The translations under genes and the position numbers were made by a program. From Streptomyces sp. RKAG293 (GTDB taxonomy: Bacteria > Actinomycetota > Actinomycetes > Streptomycetales > Streptomycetaceae), in assembly GCF_023701745.1 (NCBI RefSeq), contig NZ_JAJOZB010000001.1:1178001-1242000 (forward strand): a stretch of 64,000 bases of DNA, read 5' to 3'. Positions 1 to 8,626 of the stretch are shown piece by piece; within the stretch, counting starts at the first letter, position 1; every line of letters starts with the position of its first letter. The notes under the pieces were generated by a model that saw nothing but the letters and a program-made list of their open reading frames with translations, searched no databases and was not told the DNA's origin.

Positions 1-1805
1 GCGTCGGTGTCGCCCTCACCGGGCATCCGCGCCGGCACTCCGGGCTCGGTCATGTTCACCCCGGCGGCCGTCAGCTTGTCGATGAGCGGGGCCAGTTCGG
101 CGATCTGGGCGACCACGACCCTGGCCTTCTCGGCGCCGATGCCGGCGACTGCCTCCAGCGCGGCGGCGTCCGCCGCGCGGATGGCCTCCATGGTGCCGAA
201 GTGCCGGGCGATCCGCCGGGACATGCTCCGGCCGGTGCCGAGGACGCCGAGCGCGCAGAACACCCGGTTCAGCGGCCGGTCCTTGGCGGCCGCGATCGTC
301 GCCAGCAGTTTGTCCGCGCTCACCTCGCCCATCCGGTCCAGCCCCAGCACCTGCCCGCGATCGAGGGTGAACACGTCGGCGAAGTCGGTGACCTGACCGG
401 ACTCCACCAGCTGCGTGACGAGCTTGTGCCCCATCCCGTCGATGTCGAGGCAGTCCCGCGCCACCGCGTAGCGGATCGAGGCGAGCTGCCCGCACTCCCG
501 GCCGCGCACACAGCGCCAGCGCTCCTGAGTGGTGTCGATGTCGGAGGCGCAGCGGGGGCACTCCGCGGGGAAAGCGATCGGCGTCTCCGCCCCGGTGCGG
601 AGCTGGACCACCGGAGCCTCGATGCGCGGAATGATGTCACCGGCCTTGTAGACGGTGACCTGGTCGCCGATCCGCAGGTCCCGGCGGGTGATGTCGGCCG
701 GGTTGTGCAGCGTCGCGTAGGTGACGGTGCTGCCGTCGATCTCGACGGGTTCGAGCACGGCGCGCGGCGCTATGACGCCGGTCCTGCCGACGTTCCACTC
801 CACGGCGAGCAGCCGGGTGACGCGCTCCACGGCGGGCAGCTTGTAGGCGATCGCCCATCGCGGGGCGCGGGAGCTGAAACCGGCCTTCTCCTGGTCGGCC
901 GGGTCGTCCGCCTTGATCACCACTCCGTCGATGCCGAACGGCAGCGCGGCCCGCAGCGCGGCGATCTCCTCGACGCGCTTCTGGACCTCGTCGATCGAGG
1001 CACAGGTGCGCAGCCCCACGGGAGTGGCCGCGGTCGTCTGCACCCCCGCTTCCGCGACGATCTCCATGACGCGGCTGTGGGCCAGGGACACGAGCTCCGC
1101 CGAACCCTCCTCCAGCGGCAGTCCCGAGTAGGCCCAGAACGTCATCTCGATGACGTACGGCCGCTCCTTGGCCCGCAGGGTGCCGGCCGCCCCGTTGCGG
1201 GGGTTGGCGAACGGTGTGGCGCCGAACTCGGCGCGTATGAGGTTGGCCTGCTCGAACTGCTCGGTGGTCAGCAGCACTTCACCGCGGACCTCGAACGTCA
1301 CCGGGGTGTCGAGCCGGTCCGGCAGTCCGGCGATGGTCCCGATGGCGTGGGAGACGTCCTCGCCATGGCTGCCGTCGCCACGGGTGACCAGCTGGACCAG
1401 GCGGCCCTCCCGGTAGCGCGCGGCGACGGCGACCCCGTCCAGCTTCGGCTCGACCGCGTAACCGCCCGTCACCGGTCCGCCGAGCCGCTTGGCCAGGGAG
1501 TCCGCCCAGGCCGAGAGTTCGGCACCGTCGAAGACGTTGTCCAGTGACATCATCCGCGCCGAATGTTCCACCTCGCCGGCCGGCACCGCGCCGCCCGCGA
1601 CCTTTCCGGTCGGCGACGCCGGCACGATCTCGGCGGGGTGCTCGGCCTCGTAGGCCGCGATCGCCCGCGCCAACCGGTCGTAGGTGGCATCGTCGAGGCG
1701 GGAGTCCCCGCCGCTGTAGTAGGCGGCGGACGCTTCGGTGGCATCGGAGACGGCCCGCGTGTACGACTCGGCGTCGGCCAACCGGGCCGTGGTGATCTCG
1801 GTCAT
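1..1805 (-). CDS. ligA: NAD-dependent DNA ligase LigA (5' part; C-terminus beyond window edge)
   Basis: This gene seals nicks in DNA using NAD+ as AMP donor, as in Okazaki fragment joining and repair. About 601 residues are visible from ATG at 1805, and the frame stays open to base 1, so roughly the last 100-130 residues (end of the helix-hairpin-helix region and the BRCT domain) are missing. The N-terminal Ia domain has the YY..D motif that grips nicotinamide. The adenylation motif EPKLDG places the catalytic lysine at residue 121. An OB fold follows, then a four-cysteine zinc finger starting near residue 414 (CPRC, later WRC and GREC), then HhH sequence. Streptomyces often carry more than one ligA-like gene, so whether this is the essential copy cannot be told here. 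The start has no strong Shine-Dalgarno (SD) sequence. Confidence 0.95.
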   Translation of the reverse strand, partial: MTEITTARLADAESYTRAVSDATEASAAYYSGGDSRLDDATYDRLARAIAAYEAEHPAEIVPASPTGKVAGGAVPAGEVEHSARMMSLDNVFDGAELSAWADSLAKRLGGPVTGGYAVEPKLDGVAVAARYREGRLVQLVTRGDGSHGEDVSHAIGTIAGLPDRLDTPVTFEVRGEVLLTTEQFEQANLIRAEFGATPFANPRNGAAGTLRAKERPYVIEMTFWAYSGLPLEEGSAELVSLAHSRVMEIVAEAGVQTTAATPVGLRTCASIDEVQKRVEEIAALRAALPFGIDGVVIKADDPADQEKAGFSSRAPRWAIAYKLPAVERVTRLLAVEWNVGRTGVIAPRAVLEPVEIDGSTVTYATLHNPADITRRDLRIGDQVTVYKAGDIIPRIEAPVVQLRTGAETPIAFPAECPRCASDIDTTQERWRCVRGRECGQLASIRYAVARDCLDIDGMGHKLVTQLVESGQVTDFADVFTLDRGQVLGLDRMGEVSADKLLATIAAAKDRPLNRVFCALGVLGTGRSMSRRIARHFGTMEAIRAADAAALEAVAGIGAEKARVVVAQIAELAPLIDKLTAAGVNMTEPGVPARMPGEGDTD

Positions 1806-1865
1806 GAGGACATCGTGCCGCCCACCACTGACAATGCGCCGTGGCGCCGTGGAAGAGTGGTCGCC

Positions 1866-2072
1866 ATGAGCCCCACGAAACCCGTCGAACCCGCGGGACC
1901 GGCGCGACCGACCGACCGGGACGGCTCCGCCGGTCCGCCCGACACCGTCGCCGACCCGGAGGGCGGCGAGTCCGCCTGCTGGCTCGACCGCGTCTGCCCG
2001 CAGTGCGACGCGGTGTCCGACGGCCCGCCGCCCGCCCGCTGTCCGCGGTGCGGCGCCGAGCTGTCCGGCTAG
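1866..2072 (+). CDS. small zinc-ribbon protein, 68 aa
   Basis: A short hypothetical protein divergent from ligA. Residues 1-35 are proline-rich and probably disordered. The C-terminal half has two CxxC knuckles (CPQC and CPRCG), the pattern of a zinc ribbon. Proteins of this shape often bind nucleic acid or act as small adaptors, but no function can be assigned. The start is ATG at 1866; the frame is open further upstream, but that part overlaps the ligA promoter region and looks non-coding. It ends three bases before the convergent hutD gene. Confidence 0.6.
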   Translation: MSPTKPVEPAGPARPTDRDGSAGPPDTVADPEGGESACWLDRVCPQCDAVSDGPPPARCPRCGAELSG

Positions 2073-2075
2073 GGC

Positions 2076-2672
2076 CTAGGGCCTGAGGGTGATGACGGCC
2101 GCGCTGCCCTCGGACCGCAGGGCCGCGATCTCGGTACCCGTCCCCGACACGAGCACCGCGTCGAAGCGGGCGAGGCGGGTGTCCTCAGGAGCGACGGCGG
2201 GAACGGAACCGGGGTCGATGAAGAAGTCGACGTCGTCGGTCAGGGCGACGAGGAGCACGGAGCCGTTCACGGGGACCTCGGCGGTGTGCGCGCCGTCCAC
2301 GATCCCGACCGTTGCCGCTGCCTGTCCGCGCCGGGTCATCACGTTGAGATTGACGATGGGCCCGCCCGTCAGCCGGCAGTCGGTGGCGGCGGCGCCGGGG
2401 AACGCGAACGGGCGCAGCGGACGGATCGGCGGGTGGGCGGCACCGTCGATCGTCAGCACCATCCCCGGCCCGTCGACCACGGTGATGATCCTGTCGACGT
2501 CCGGGAGGGCCGAGTAGGGCCCGTCCTCCACGACATCGGCGAGGCTCACCCGCCAGCCGAAGTCGGCCAGGCCCGCGTGCGCCGGGTCCACCGTGATCTC
2601 ACGCGTCACGCCGCCGCCGTTGCTCCAGGGCGTCGGCACACGGTCACCGGCCCGCAGAATCCGCGCTTCCAT
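2076..2672 (-). CDS. hutD: HutD family cupin-like protein
   Basis: A 198-residue protein with the HutD family signature: an N-terminal TPWSNGGG..REI segment, a central WR.SLA.V..DGPYS block and a V.DGPGM..TIDG block. HutD proteins have a bicupin fold and are usually linked to histidine utilisation, where they are thought to limit pathway flux; the biochemical role is not settled. No other hut gene lies nearby, so here it is a stand-alone copy. The neighbouring importer operon reads away from it, and the roughly 200 bp between them holds both promoters. Confidence 0.85.
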   Translation of the reverse strand: MEARILRAGDRVPTPWSNGGGVTREITVDPAHAGLADFGWRVSLADVVEDGPYSALPDVDRIITVVDGPGMVLTIDGAAHPPIRPLRPFAFPGAAATDCRLTGGPIVNLNVMTRRGQAAATVGIVDGAHTAEVPVNGSVLLVALTDDVDFFIDPGSVPAVAPEDTRLARFDAVLVSGTGTEIAALRSEGSAAVITLRP

Positions 2673-2786
2673 GCCGTTGATCGTCGCGGCGCGGCACCTC
2701 TCGCGTCAAATGGTCCGCCGCCGCGTAATCGGCCCAACCCGCGCATCCCACACATCTGCGGATAACCACCCCCACCTGCGATTTCC

Positions 2787-2816
2787 TTGAATGCAAACGG
2801 TGTTGCCGGGTAGGGG
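2787..2816 (+). promoter_or_regulatory. candidate promoter of the ehu operon
   Basis: TTGAAT (2787-2792) and TAGGGG (2811-2816) are separated by 18 bases upstream of ehuB, a plausible vegetative-type promoter. The spacer holds GCAA and TTGC as an inverted repeat, which could be an operator. Assignment is by pattern only. Confidence 0.4.
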
Positions 2817-2871
2817 CGGCCCTCATGTGGCGTCACGCACCAGGTGGCGCACGTGACCGAAGGGACCATCC

Positions 2872-3789
2872 ATGTCGCAGCGCAGCTCCTTCTCCCGCAG
2901 AGGATTCCTGCTCGGGACCACCACCTTGACGGGTATGGCGGTGGTACCGGGGCTGCTCACGGCGTGCAGCCGCACCGAGACCGGAACGGGAGCGCCGAAG
3001 GGCGAGGGCGACCTGTTGGCGAAGCTCAGGAAACAGGGGTACGTGCGAGTCGGGTTCGCCGGCGAGGCGCCGTACGGGTTCAAGGACGGCACGGCGCTGG
3101 CCGGTGAGGCCCCGACCCTGCACAAGGAGATCTTCGCCGGGCTCGGGGTGCCCGACCTGCGCCCCACCCTCACGGACTTCGGCGCCCTCATCCCCGGACT
3201 GGCGGCGGACCGTTTCGACGTGGTGAGCGCCGGGATGGCGATCACCCCGGAGCGGTGCGACAAGGTCATCTTCTCGGAACCGGAGTTCATCTCCCCCACC
3301 GCGCTGATGGTGCGCAAGGGCAATCCCAAGGGTCTGAGCGACCTCGCCTCGTGCGCCGCGAAGGGCGCCGGTGTCGGAGTGCTGACGGCCGCGGTCGAGG
3401 CCGGGTACGCCGCCGGTGCCGGTGTCGGGGACTCCAAGGTCAAGTCGCTGGCCAAGCAGCAGGACGGGCTCGACGCGCTGGTCGCGGGACGGATCGACGC
3501 GTTCGCCCTGACCGGGATATCCCTGCGCTGGCTGGCGAAGACCAACAAGGGCGCGGACGTCGAGGTGCTCGAACCGTTCCTGCCGGAGCTGAAGGGCAAG
3601 AAGCAGTACAGCCCCGGCGGCGCCGTCTTCCGGCAGAACGCCACCTCGCTGCGGGACGCGTTCAACGGCCAGTTGAAGAAGATCACCGACGACCCCGAGC
3701 ACTATGTCGCGCTGATCGGGAAGTACGGCTTCACCAAGCAGGAGGTACCGCCGGCCACCCTGCGGACAGCCGACCTGTGCAAGGCGTGA
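2872..3789 (+). CDS. ehuB: ectoine/hydroxyectoine (amino-acid type) ABC transporter substrate-binding lipoprotein
   Basis: The extracellular receptor of a polar amino-acid-type importer. Residues 1-32 form a Tat-type lipoprotein signal: SRRGFLLG, then a lipobox ending at Cys32 (LLTAC), so the mature protein should be anchored to the outer membrane face. The solute-binding fold follows, with VGFAGEAPYGF near residue 57 and a GMAITPERC block. These, and the BCDA gene order, match the EhuB subfamily, which imports ectoines as osmoprotectants or nutrients. Close relatives bind other amino acids, so the ligand is inferred. The start is ATG at 2872 after an AAGGGA ribosome site. It is the first gene of a tight four-gene operon. 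Confidence 0.85.
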   Translation: MSQRSSFSRRGFLLGTTTLTGMAVVPGLLTACSRTETGTGAPKGEGDLLAKLRKQGYVRVGFAGEAPYGFKDGTALAGEAPTLHKEIFAGLGVPDLRPTLTDFGALIPGLAADRFDVVSAGMAITPERCDKVIFSEPEFISPTALMVRKGNPKGLSDLASCAAKGAGVGVLTAAVEAGYAAGAGVGDSKVKSLAKQQDGLDALVAGRIDAFALTGISLRWLAKTNKGADVEVLEPFLPELKGKKQYSPGGAVFRQNATSLRDAFNGQLKKITDDPEHYVALIGKYGFTKQEVPPATLRTADLCKA

Positions 3790-3801
3790 TGGGCGTACCT
3801 G

Positions 3802-4548
3802 ATGAGCGAATTCCTCACACAGTTCTCCCGGTCCCTGCCGAGTGTGTGGCAGGGCGTCTCCGTCACCCTCCAGGCCACCGTGCTCAGCGCGCTGCTGGCC
3901 CTCGTCCTCGCCTTCGTCCTCGGCTTCATGTCCCGCTCGGAACACCTTCTCGTCCGCGGCCTGTCGCGGGTGGTCGTCGAGTTCCTCCGCGGCACCTCCC
4001 TGTACGTCCAGCTGTTCTGGCTGTTCTTCGCGCTGCCGATCCTCGGGTTCAAGCTTGAGCCGATGGCGTGCGCGGTCGTGGCCTTCGGCCTCAACTACGG
4101 CGCCTACGGCTCCGAAGTGGTGCGCGGCGCACTGAACGCCGTACCCCAGGCGCAGTGGGAGGCGGCCGTCGCGCTCAACCTGAGCCCCTGGCAGCGGATG
4201 CGCCGGGTGATCCTGCCCCAGGCCTGGGTCCAGATGATCCCGCCGTTCAACAACCTGCTCATCCAGCTGCTCAAGTCCACACCGCTGTTGTCGTTGATCA
4301 CCATCTCCGATCTGACGTTCCAAATGGACCAGTTGCGCTCGACGACGGGCAACACCGCGGCCGCGTACGTGACGCTCCTGGTCATCTACTTCGTGCTCGC
4401 CTACGCGCTGACGCTGCTGATGAACGCCCTGGAGGCGGTGGCCAAGGCCCGGCTGGGGCAAGGCAGCGGACTGCGCCACGTCCTCAAGCCGTCGTCCGCC
4501 GGCATCACTGATCCCGACGGCCGTGCCGCACGGGCGGGTGGTGTGTGA
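3802..4548 (+). CDS. ehuC: ABC importer permease EhuC
   Basis: A 248-residue inner-membrane permease of the HisM/GlnP type with several hydrophobic helices. The EFLRGTSLYVQLFWLFF segment lies in the N-terminal half. The conserved coupling loop that contacts the ATPase follows, with QWEAA...L..R.ILPQA near residues 114-138. It would pair with EhuD as a heterodimeric pore. It begins 12 bases after ehuB, and its TGA shares a base with the ehuD ATG, so translation is probably coupled. The last ~15 residues are a charged tail. Confidence 0.88.
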   Translation: MSEFLTQFSRSLPSVWQGVSVTLQATVLSALLALVLAFVLGFMSRSEHLLVRGLSRVVVEFLRGTSLYVQLFWLFFALPILGFKLEPMACAVVAFGLNYGAYGSEVVRGALNAVPQAQWEAAVALNLSPWQRMRRVILPQAWVQMIPPFNNLLIQLLKSTPLLSLITISDLTFQMDQLRSTTGNTAAAYVTLLVIYFVLAYALTLLMNALEAVAKARLGQGSGLRHVLKPSSAGITDPDGRAARAGGV

Positions 4549-5183
4549 TGTGGGACTGGAACACCGCCCGTGAGGGACTGCCCGTGGTCCTGGACGGCTT
4601 CGGGATCACCCTGCTCGCCACGGTGCTCGGATCCGTCGTCGCCATGGTGCTCGGACTGCTGATCGCCGTGCTCCGCCGCGCCCCGACCCGCTGGGTCACC
4701 GTGCCCGTCCGCATCGTCGTGGAGTTCGTACGCTCCACCCCGGTGATGATCCAGCTCTTCGCCGTCTGGGTGCTGGTGCCCAGCCTGGATCCGCTGACCA
4801 TCGGCATCGCCGTCCTCGGCATCCACTACGCGATGTACACCTCCGAGGTGTACCGCGCCGGGATCGACGCCGTACCCCAGGGACAGTGGGAGGCGGCGGT
4901 CGCGCTCTCGCTGCCGCGCGGCCGGGTGTGGCGCGCGGTGATCCTGCCGCAGGCCGTCCGCAAGGTCGTTCCGGCACTGGGCAACTACGTGATCTCCATG
5001 TTCAAGGAGACGCCGTTCCTCTCGGTGATCACCGTGCAGGAGATGGTCCACGAGGCGAACGAGTACGGCAGCGTCCACTTCGCCTATCTGGAGGCCTTCA
5101 CCCTCGCCGCCGCGATCTTCCTCGTCGCGAGCTACCCCACCTCGATGCTGATGAGAAGACTGGAGAAGCGCCTTGCTCAGTGA
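4548..5183 (+). CDS. ehuD: ABC importer permease EhuD
   Basis: The second permease of the importer, about 211 residues with roughly five membrane segments. It carries the same coupling-loop motif (QWEAAVALSLPRGRVWRAV, then LPQA) and the EFVRSTPVMIQLF signature of His/Glu/Gln-type permeases. ATG at 4548 overlaps the ehuC stop as TGATG; a GTG one codon earlier (4545) is also possible. Its 3' end overlaps ehuA by 11 bases, so the four genes form one compact transcription unit. Confidence 0.88.
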   Translation: MWDWNTAREGLPVVLDGFGITLLATVLGSVVAMVLGLLIAVLRRAPTRWVTVPVRIVVEFVRSTPVMIQLFAVWVLVPSLDPLTIGIAVLGIHYAMYTSEVYRAGIDAVPQGQWEAAVALSLPRGRVWRAVILPQAVRKVVPALGNYVISMFKETPFLSVITVQEMVHEANEYGSVHFAYLEAFTLAAAIFLVASYPTSMLMRRLEKRLAQ

Positions 5184-6048
5184 CACCGACCCCAAGGAAG
5201 AGACCGGCCCCGGCAGCCACGCCGAGTCCGGGACCGACGCGCTCACCGAGAAGGGCGACGCTCTCCGCAACGATTCCCCGGTCGCGGACATGGTCCGCTT
5301 CGACCAGGTGGTGAAGCGGTTCGGCGACCACACGGTCCTGGACCAGCTCGACTTCGGGCTGCGACGAGGTGAGCGGGTGACCCTGATCGGGCCGAGTGGC
5401 TCCGGCAAGACCACCATCCTGCGGCTGCTCATGACCCTCGAACGCGTCACCGAGGGCACCATTCATGTCGACGGGGAGCCCTTCTCCCACATGCCGGGCG
5501 GCCGGGACAGACTGGTGCCGGCGAACGAGAAGTACCTCCGAGAACGGCGACGCCGGATCGGCATGGTCTTCCAGCAGTTCAACCTGTTCCCCAACATGAA
5601 GGTGCTGGAGAACGTGACCGAGGCGCCCGTTCACGTCCTCGGCCTCAGCCGCGACGAGGCCGCGGAACGCGGCCGCGAGCTGCTGGACCTGGTGGGCCTC
5701 GCCGACAAGTGCGACGCCCATCCGACGCAGCTCTCCGGCGGCCAGCAGCAACGTGTCGCCATCGCCCGCGCGCTCGCCATGCGGCCCGACATCCTCCTCC
5801 TCGACGAGGTGACGTCCGCGCTCGACCCGGAGCTCGTGGCAGGTGTGCTCGACGTCCTGCGGGACATCGCCCTGAGCACCGACATCACCATGCTCTGTGT
5901 GACGCACGAGATGGGCTTCGCCCGCGATGTCTCCGACCGGGTGATGATGTTCGACCACGGCCACGTCCTCGAAGCCGGGCCTCCGGACCAGCTGTTCGAG
6001 GCCCCGGAGCACACCCGCACCCGCGAATTCCTCAGCGCGGTCCTCTGA
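5173..6048 (+). CDS. ehuA: ABC importer ATPase EhuA
   Basis: The energy-coupling ATPase of the importer. From the TTG start at 5173, inside the end of ehuD, it has 291 residues. The Walker A motif GPSGSGKTT lies near residue 73, the signature LSGGQQQR near 189 and Walker B ILLLDEVTSALDPE near 209, followed by the H-loop CVTHEMGF. The first ~39 residues form a charged, likely disordered extension unusual for this family. An internal ATG at 5290 just before VRFDQV would give a standard-length protein, so the true start is uncertain. A strong hairpin follows the gene. Confidence 0.88.
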   Translation: MLSDTDPKEETGPGSHAESGTDALTEKGDALRNDSPVADMVRFDQVVKRFGDHTVLDQLDFGLRRGERVTLIGPSGSGKTTILRLLMTLERVTEGTIHVDGEPFSHMPGGRDRLVPANEKYLRERRRRIGMVFQQFNLFPNMKVLENVTEAPVHVLGLSRDEAAERGRELLDLVGLADKCDAHPTQLSGGQQQRVAIARALAMRPDILLLDEVTSALDPELVAGVLDVLRDIALSTDITMLCVTHEMGFARDVSDRVMMFDHGHVLEAGPPDQLFEAPEHTRTREFLSAVL

Positions 6049-6089
6049 AGGACCCGCTGAGGGGGTGCACCGTGCCGAGGCCGGGCACG

Positions 6090-6124
6090 CCACCCCGCCC
6101 CGCCTCGGTTTCGGGGCGGGGTGG
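6090..6124 (+). terminator. hairpin terminator after ehuA
   Basis: A perfect 13-bp stem (CCACCCCGCCCCG with its complement) around a 9-base loop, 42 bases past the ehuA stop. No U-tract follows, as is usual for Streptomyces terminators. Confidence 0.8.
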
Positions 6125-6453
6125 GACGTCGTGACGGCATCACGGCGTCTGACGGCGTCTGGGAGGCGGATGGCGCGAACGCCCGCTGGAACGCCGCTTC
6201 TCGGATCCGCTCACACCGGGCCGGGCGTGCACGGACGGTGCCTCTGCTGCACCCCTTTCGCCTGTCGTACGGGAGGATCGGGACTGTCTCCGAGCTTCCC
6301 CCTTCCCGGCCCGCGCGTCACCGTGCGAACAGCGTGCGCCGGCGCGCGCCGTTCGCACGGGGCGTGAAAGCGGGCGCCGTCCCGGATCCGCACGGGGGGC
6401 GTGGGGGTGAACCGGCTTGGGCCGCCGGTCGGGGCCTGCAGCACAATAGGCCG
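6125..6453. other. intergenic stretch between the ehu terminator and the CoA-transferase
   Basis: About 330 bases with an open plus-strand frame that runs into the CoA-transferase, but its predicted peptide is arginine-rich and has no recognisable domain. The only feature seen is CACAAT at 6442-6447, six bases before the ATG at 6454, which could be the -10 element of a leaderless transcript. Confidence 0.4.
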
Positions 6454-7821
6454 ATGACTGAGGGAATCGACGTGGCGACCGCTCACGCCTGGGCCGCACT
6501 CGGCGGTCCGGCGGAGCTGCTCGAAGGGGTGTCGTACATCGCGTCGAGCGGTGTGCCGCCGTCCCGGCTTCCGGTGCGGGAGCTGGCGCGCGCGACGGTG
6601 GGGGTGTGCTCGCTGGCGGCCGCGGAGCTGTTCGCGCGCCGCGCCGGCGGATCCGTACCGGAGGTGCGGGTGGACGAGGGAGCGGTGGCCACCGCCTTCG
6701 TCAGTGAACGGCATCTGCGGATCGACGGCCGGAAACCGACGTCGTTCGCCCCGCTCTCCGGCTTCTGGCGGGCGGCCGACGGCTGGGTCAGGACCCACGC
6801 CAACTACCCGCACCACCGCGCCCGGCTGCTGACCGCCCTGGAGATCCCGGACGAGGGCGACGACGGCGCACCGGCCCAGCACCTCGCGGAGCGGCTGCTG
6901 ACCCGTCGCGCCCTGGAGATCCAGGAGACGGTTCACGCGGCGGGCGGGCTCGCCGTGGCCGTCGCCACGGCGGCGGGCCACCAGGCGGAACTCCCCCTCG
7001 TCGAGTCCCGTCGGACCAGGGACGGCGCGGCCGGGACCCTGAGCGCGGCGGCGCTGCCGGCCGCCGGCGTCAGGGTGCTCGATCTGACCAGGGTCATCGC
7101 AGGACCGGTGGCCACCCGCACGCTGGCGCTGCTCGGCGCCGATGTGCTGCGCGTCGATTCCCCCCGGCTCCCGGAGCATCCCGACGCCCATGCCGATACG
7201 GGGTTCGGCAAGCGCTCGACGCTGCTGGACCTCGATGTGCCCGAGGACCGGCTGCTGTTCGAGGAACTGCTCTCCTCGGCCGACGTCGTGATCACCGGCT
7301 ACCGACCGGGCGCCCTGGACCGGCACGGTCTCGCTCCGCGAGAACTGCTGGAGCGGCGGCCCGGGCTGATCGTCGCCCAGCTGTGCGCGTGGGGCTGGGA
7401 GGGGCCGTGGGCGGGCCGCCGCGGCTTCGACAGCCTCGTGCAGGCCGCCTGCGGCATCGCCGGGATCGAGGCCGCATCCGACGGACACCCCGGAGTGCTC
7501 CCCGCCCAGGCCCTGGACCACGGCACCGGATATCTGCTCGCCGCCGCGGTGCTGCGTGCGCTCACCGACCGCCAGGACACCGGTGGAGGCCGGCATCTGC
7601 GGTTCTCCCTGGCGGGAACCGCCTCCTGGCTGACGCACGGCATCCGCCCCGCCGCAACCGACGGTGAGGCGGCCTACGACCCCGGCTCCTGGCTGGCCGA
7701 AACGCCCTCCCCGTACGGCCGCCTCCAGTACGCCCGCCCGCCGGTCGGCTACGCCGGTGGCCCCGGCGACTGGACCCGTCCGCCCACCCTGTGGGGCACC
7801 GACAGCCCCGGCTGGATCTGA
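6454..7821 (+). CDS. CoA-transferase family III (CaiB/BaiF) protein
   Basis: A 455-residue protein of the class that moves CoA between carboxylic acids. The usual N-terminal signature, VLDLTRVIAGPVATR...LGADVLRVD, appears only near residue 210. Before it lies a half resembling the C-terminal part of the family (GFWRAADGWV..HANYPHHR). The order of the two halves is thus the reverse of single-domain members, or the protein is a degenerate fusion. The catalytic aspartate cannot be placed with confidence and the substrate is unknown. The start is ATG at 6454; there is no ribosome site, so a leaderless mRNA is likely. A NUDIX gene follows 53 bases later. Confidence 0.75.
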   Translation: MTEGIDVATAHAWAALGGPAELLEGVSYIASSGVPPSRLPVRELARATVGVCSLAAAELFARRAGGSVPEVRVDEGAVATAFVSERHLRIDGRKPTSFAPLSGFWRAADGWVRTHANYPHHRARLLTALEIPDEGDDGAPAQHLAERLLTRRALEIQETVHAAGGLAVAVATAAGHQAELPLVESRRTRDGAAGTLSAAALPAAGVRVLDLTRVIAGPVATRTLALLGADVLRVDSPRLPEHPDAHADTGFGKRSTLLDLDVPEDRLLFEELLSSADVVITGYRPGALDRHGLAPRELLERRPGLIVAQLCAWGWEGPWAGRRGFDSLVQAACGIAGIEAASDGHPGVLPAQALDHGTGYLLAAAVLRALTDRQDTGGGRHLRFSLAGTASWLTHGIRPAATDGEAAYDPGSWLAETPSPYGRLQYARPPVGYAGGPGDWTRPPTLWGTDSPGWI

Positions 7822-7874
7822 TCCCGCCCCGCCCGACCCGTGCGTCCGCTCCCGCCACCGACGAAAGGACTCCC

Positions 7875-8390
7875 ATGGCCCTTCCTCCGGCCGCCGACAG
7901 ATCCGGCGCGCTCACGCCCGCGCTGGACTCGATGACCCTGCTCGCCGCGGCAGTGATCGTCCACGATGCCGGGAAGCGGCGGGTCGTGCTGCTGCAACGC
8001 GGTCCTGGGGCGAAGTACTGCCAGGGCAAATGGGATCTCCCCATCGGCAAGAGCGATCCGGGTGAACCCGTCACGGACACCGCCGCCCGTGAACTGCGGG
8101 AGGAGACGGGCCTCGTGGTGGACCCGGCGGCGCTCCGTGTCGCCCACGTCATCCACGGTGCCTGGGGCGTCGAATCCCCCAACGGCTTTCTCACCGTCGT
8201 CTTCACCACGCACGACTGGTCGGGAGAGCCCGTCAACAGCGAGCCGGAGAAGCACTCCGCGGTCCGCTGGTTCGACATCGACGACCTCCCCGGGGAGATG
8301 GTGCCCAGCACGGGTCACGCACTGCGCTGCGTCCTCGACGACGGCCCGCGAATCTCGCTGCACGGCTGGCAGGACCGTACTCCCGGCTAG
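7875..8390 (+). CDS. NUDIX hydrolase
   Basis: A 171-residue hydrolase of nucleoside-diphosphate-linked substrates. A full NUDIX box is visible around residues 58-80: G.....E, then seven residues, then RELREETGL, whose glutamates bind the catalytic metal. The segment before the box (LLQRGPGAKYCQGKWDLPIG) resembles MutT-like and 8-oxo-dGTP-type members. The true substrate cannot be predicted. The start is ATG at 7875 with an AAAGGAC ribosome site. Its short distance from the CoA-transferase suggests co-transcription. Confidence 0.88.
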   Translation: MALPPAADRSGALTPALDSMTLLAAAVIVHDAGKRRVVLLQRGPGAKYCQGKWDLPIGKSDPGEPVTDTAARELREETGLVVDPAALRVAHVIHGAWGVESPNGFLTVVFTTHDWSGEPVNSEPEKHSAVRWFDIDDLPGEMVPSTGHALRCVLDDGPRISLHGWQDRTPG

Positions 8391-8524
8391 GTCGTGACTT
8401 CCAGCGGCTGTCGCGATCCCGCGCGCACCCCTCCGACCTGGCCCGTCGCGAACGGCAGCGCGAAATGGGGGGCATACGGACGGCGACCCGCCGGTGGCCG
8501 GTTCGGGATCCGCGGGGTGGATAC

Positions 8525-8550
8525 GTTGCACCACGCGCAACACGCGTTGC
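8525..8550. promoter_or_regulatory. alternating GTTGC/GCAAC half-sites
   Basis: GTTGC (8525), GCAAC (8537) and GTTGC (8546) lie about 75 bases upstream of the lactonase start, spaced by 7 and 4 bases. They form overlapping inverted repeats that may be a repressor site. No candidate regulator is adjacent. Confidence 0.25.
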
Positions 8551-8626
8551 GGCGGTCGGCGGACTCTGCTCCCCTGGAGCACCGCACAGCAGCGGACCGG
8601 CAACGCAGTATCGGGAGGTGTGTCGC

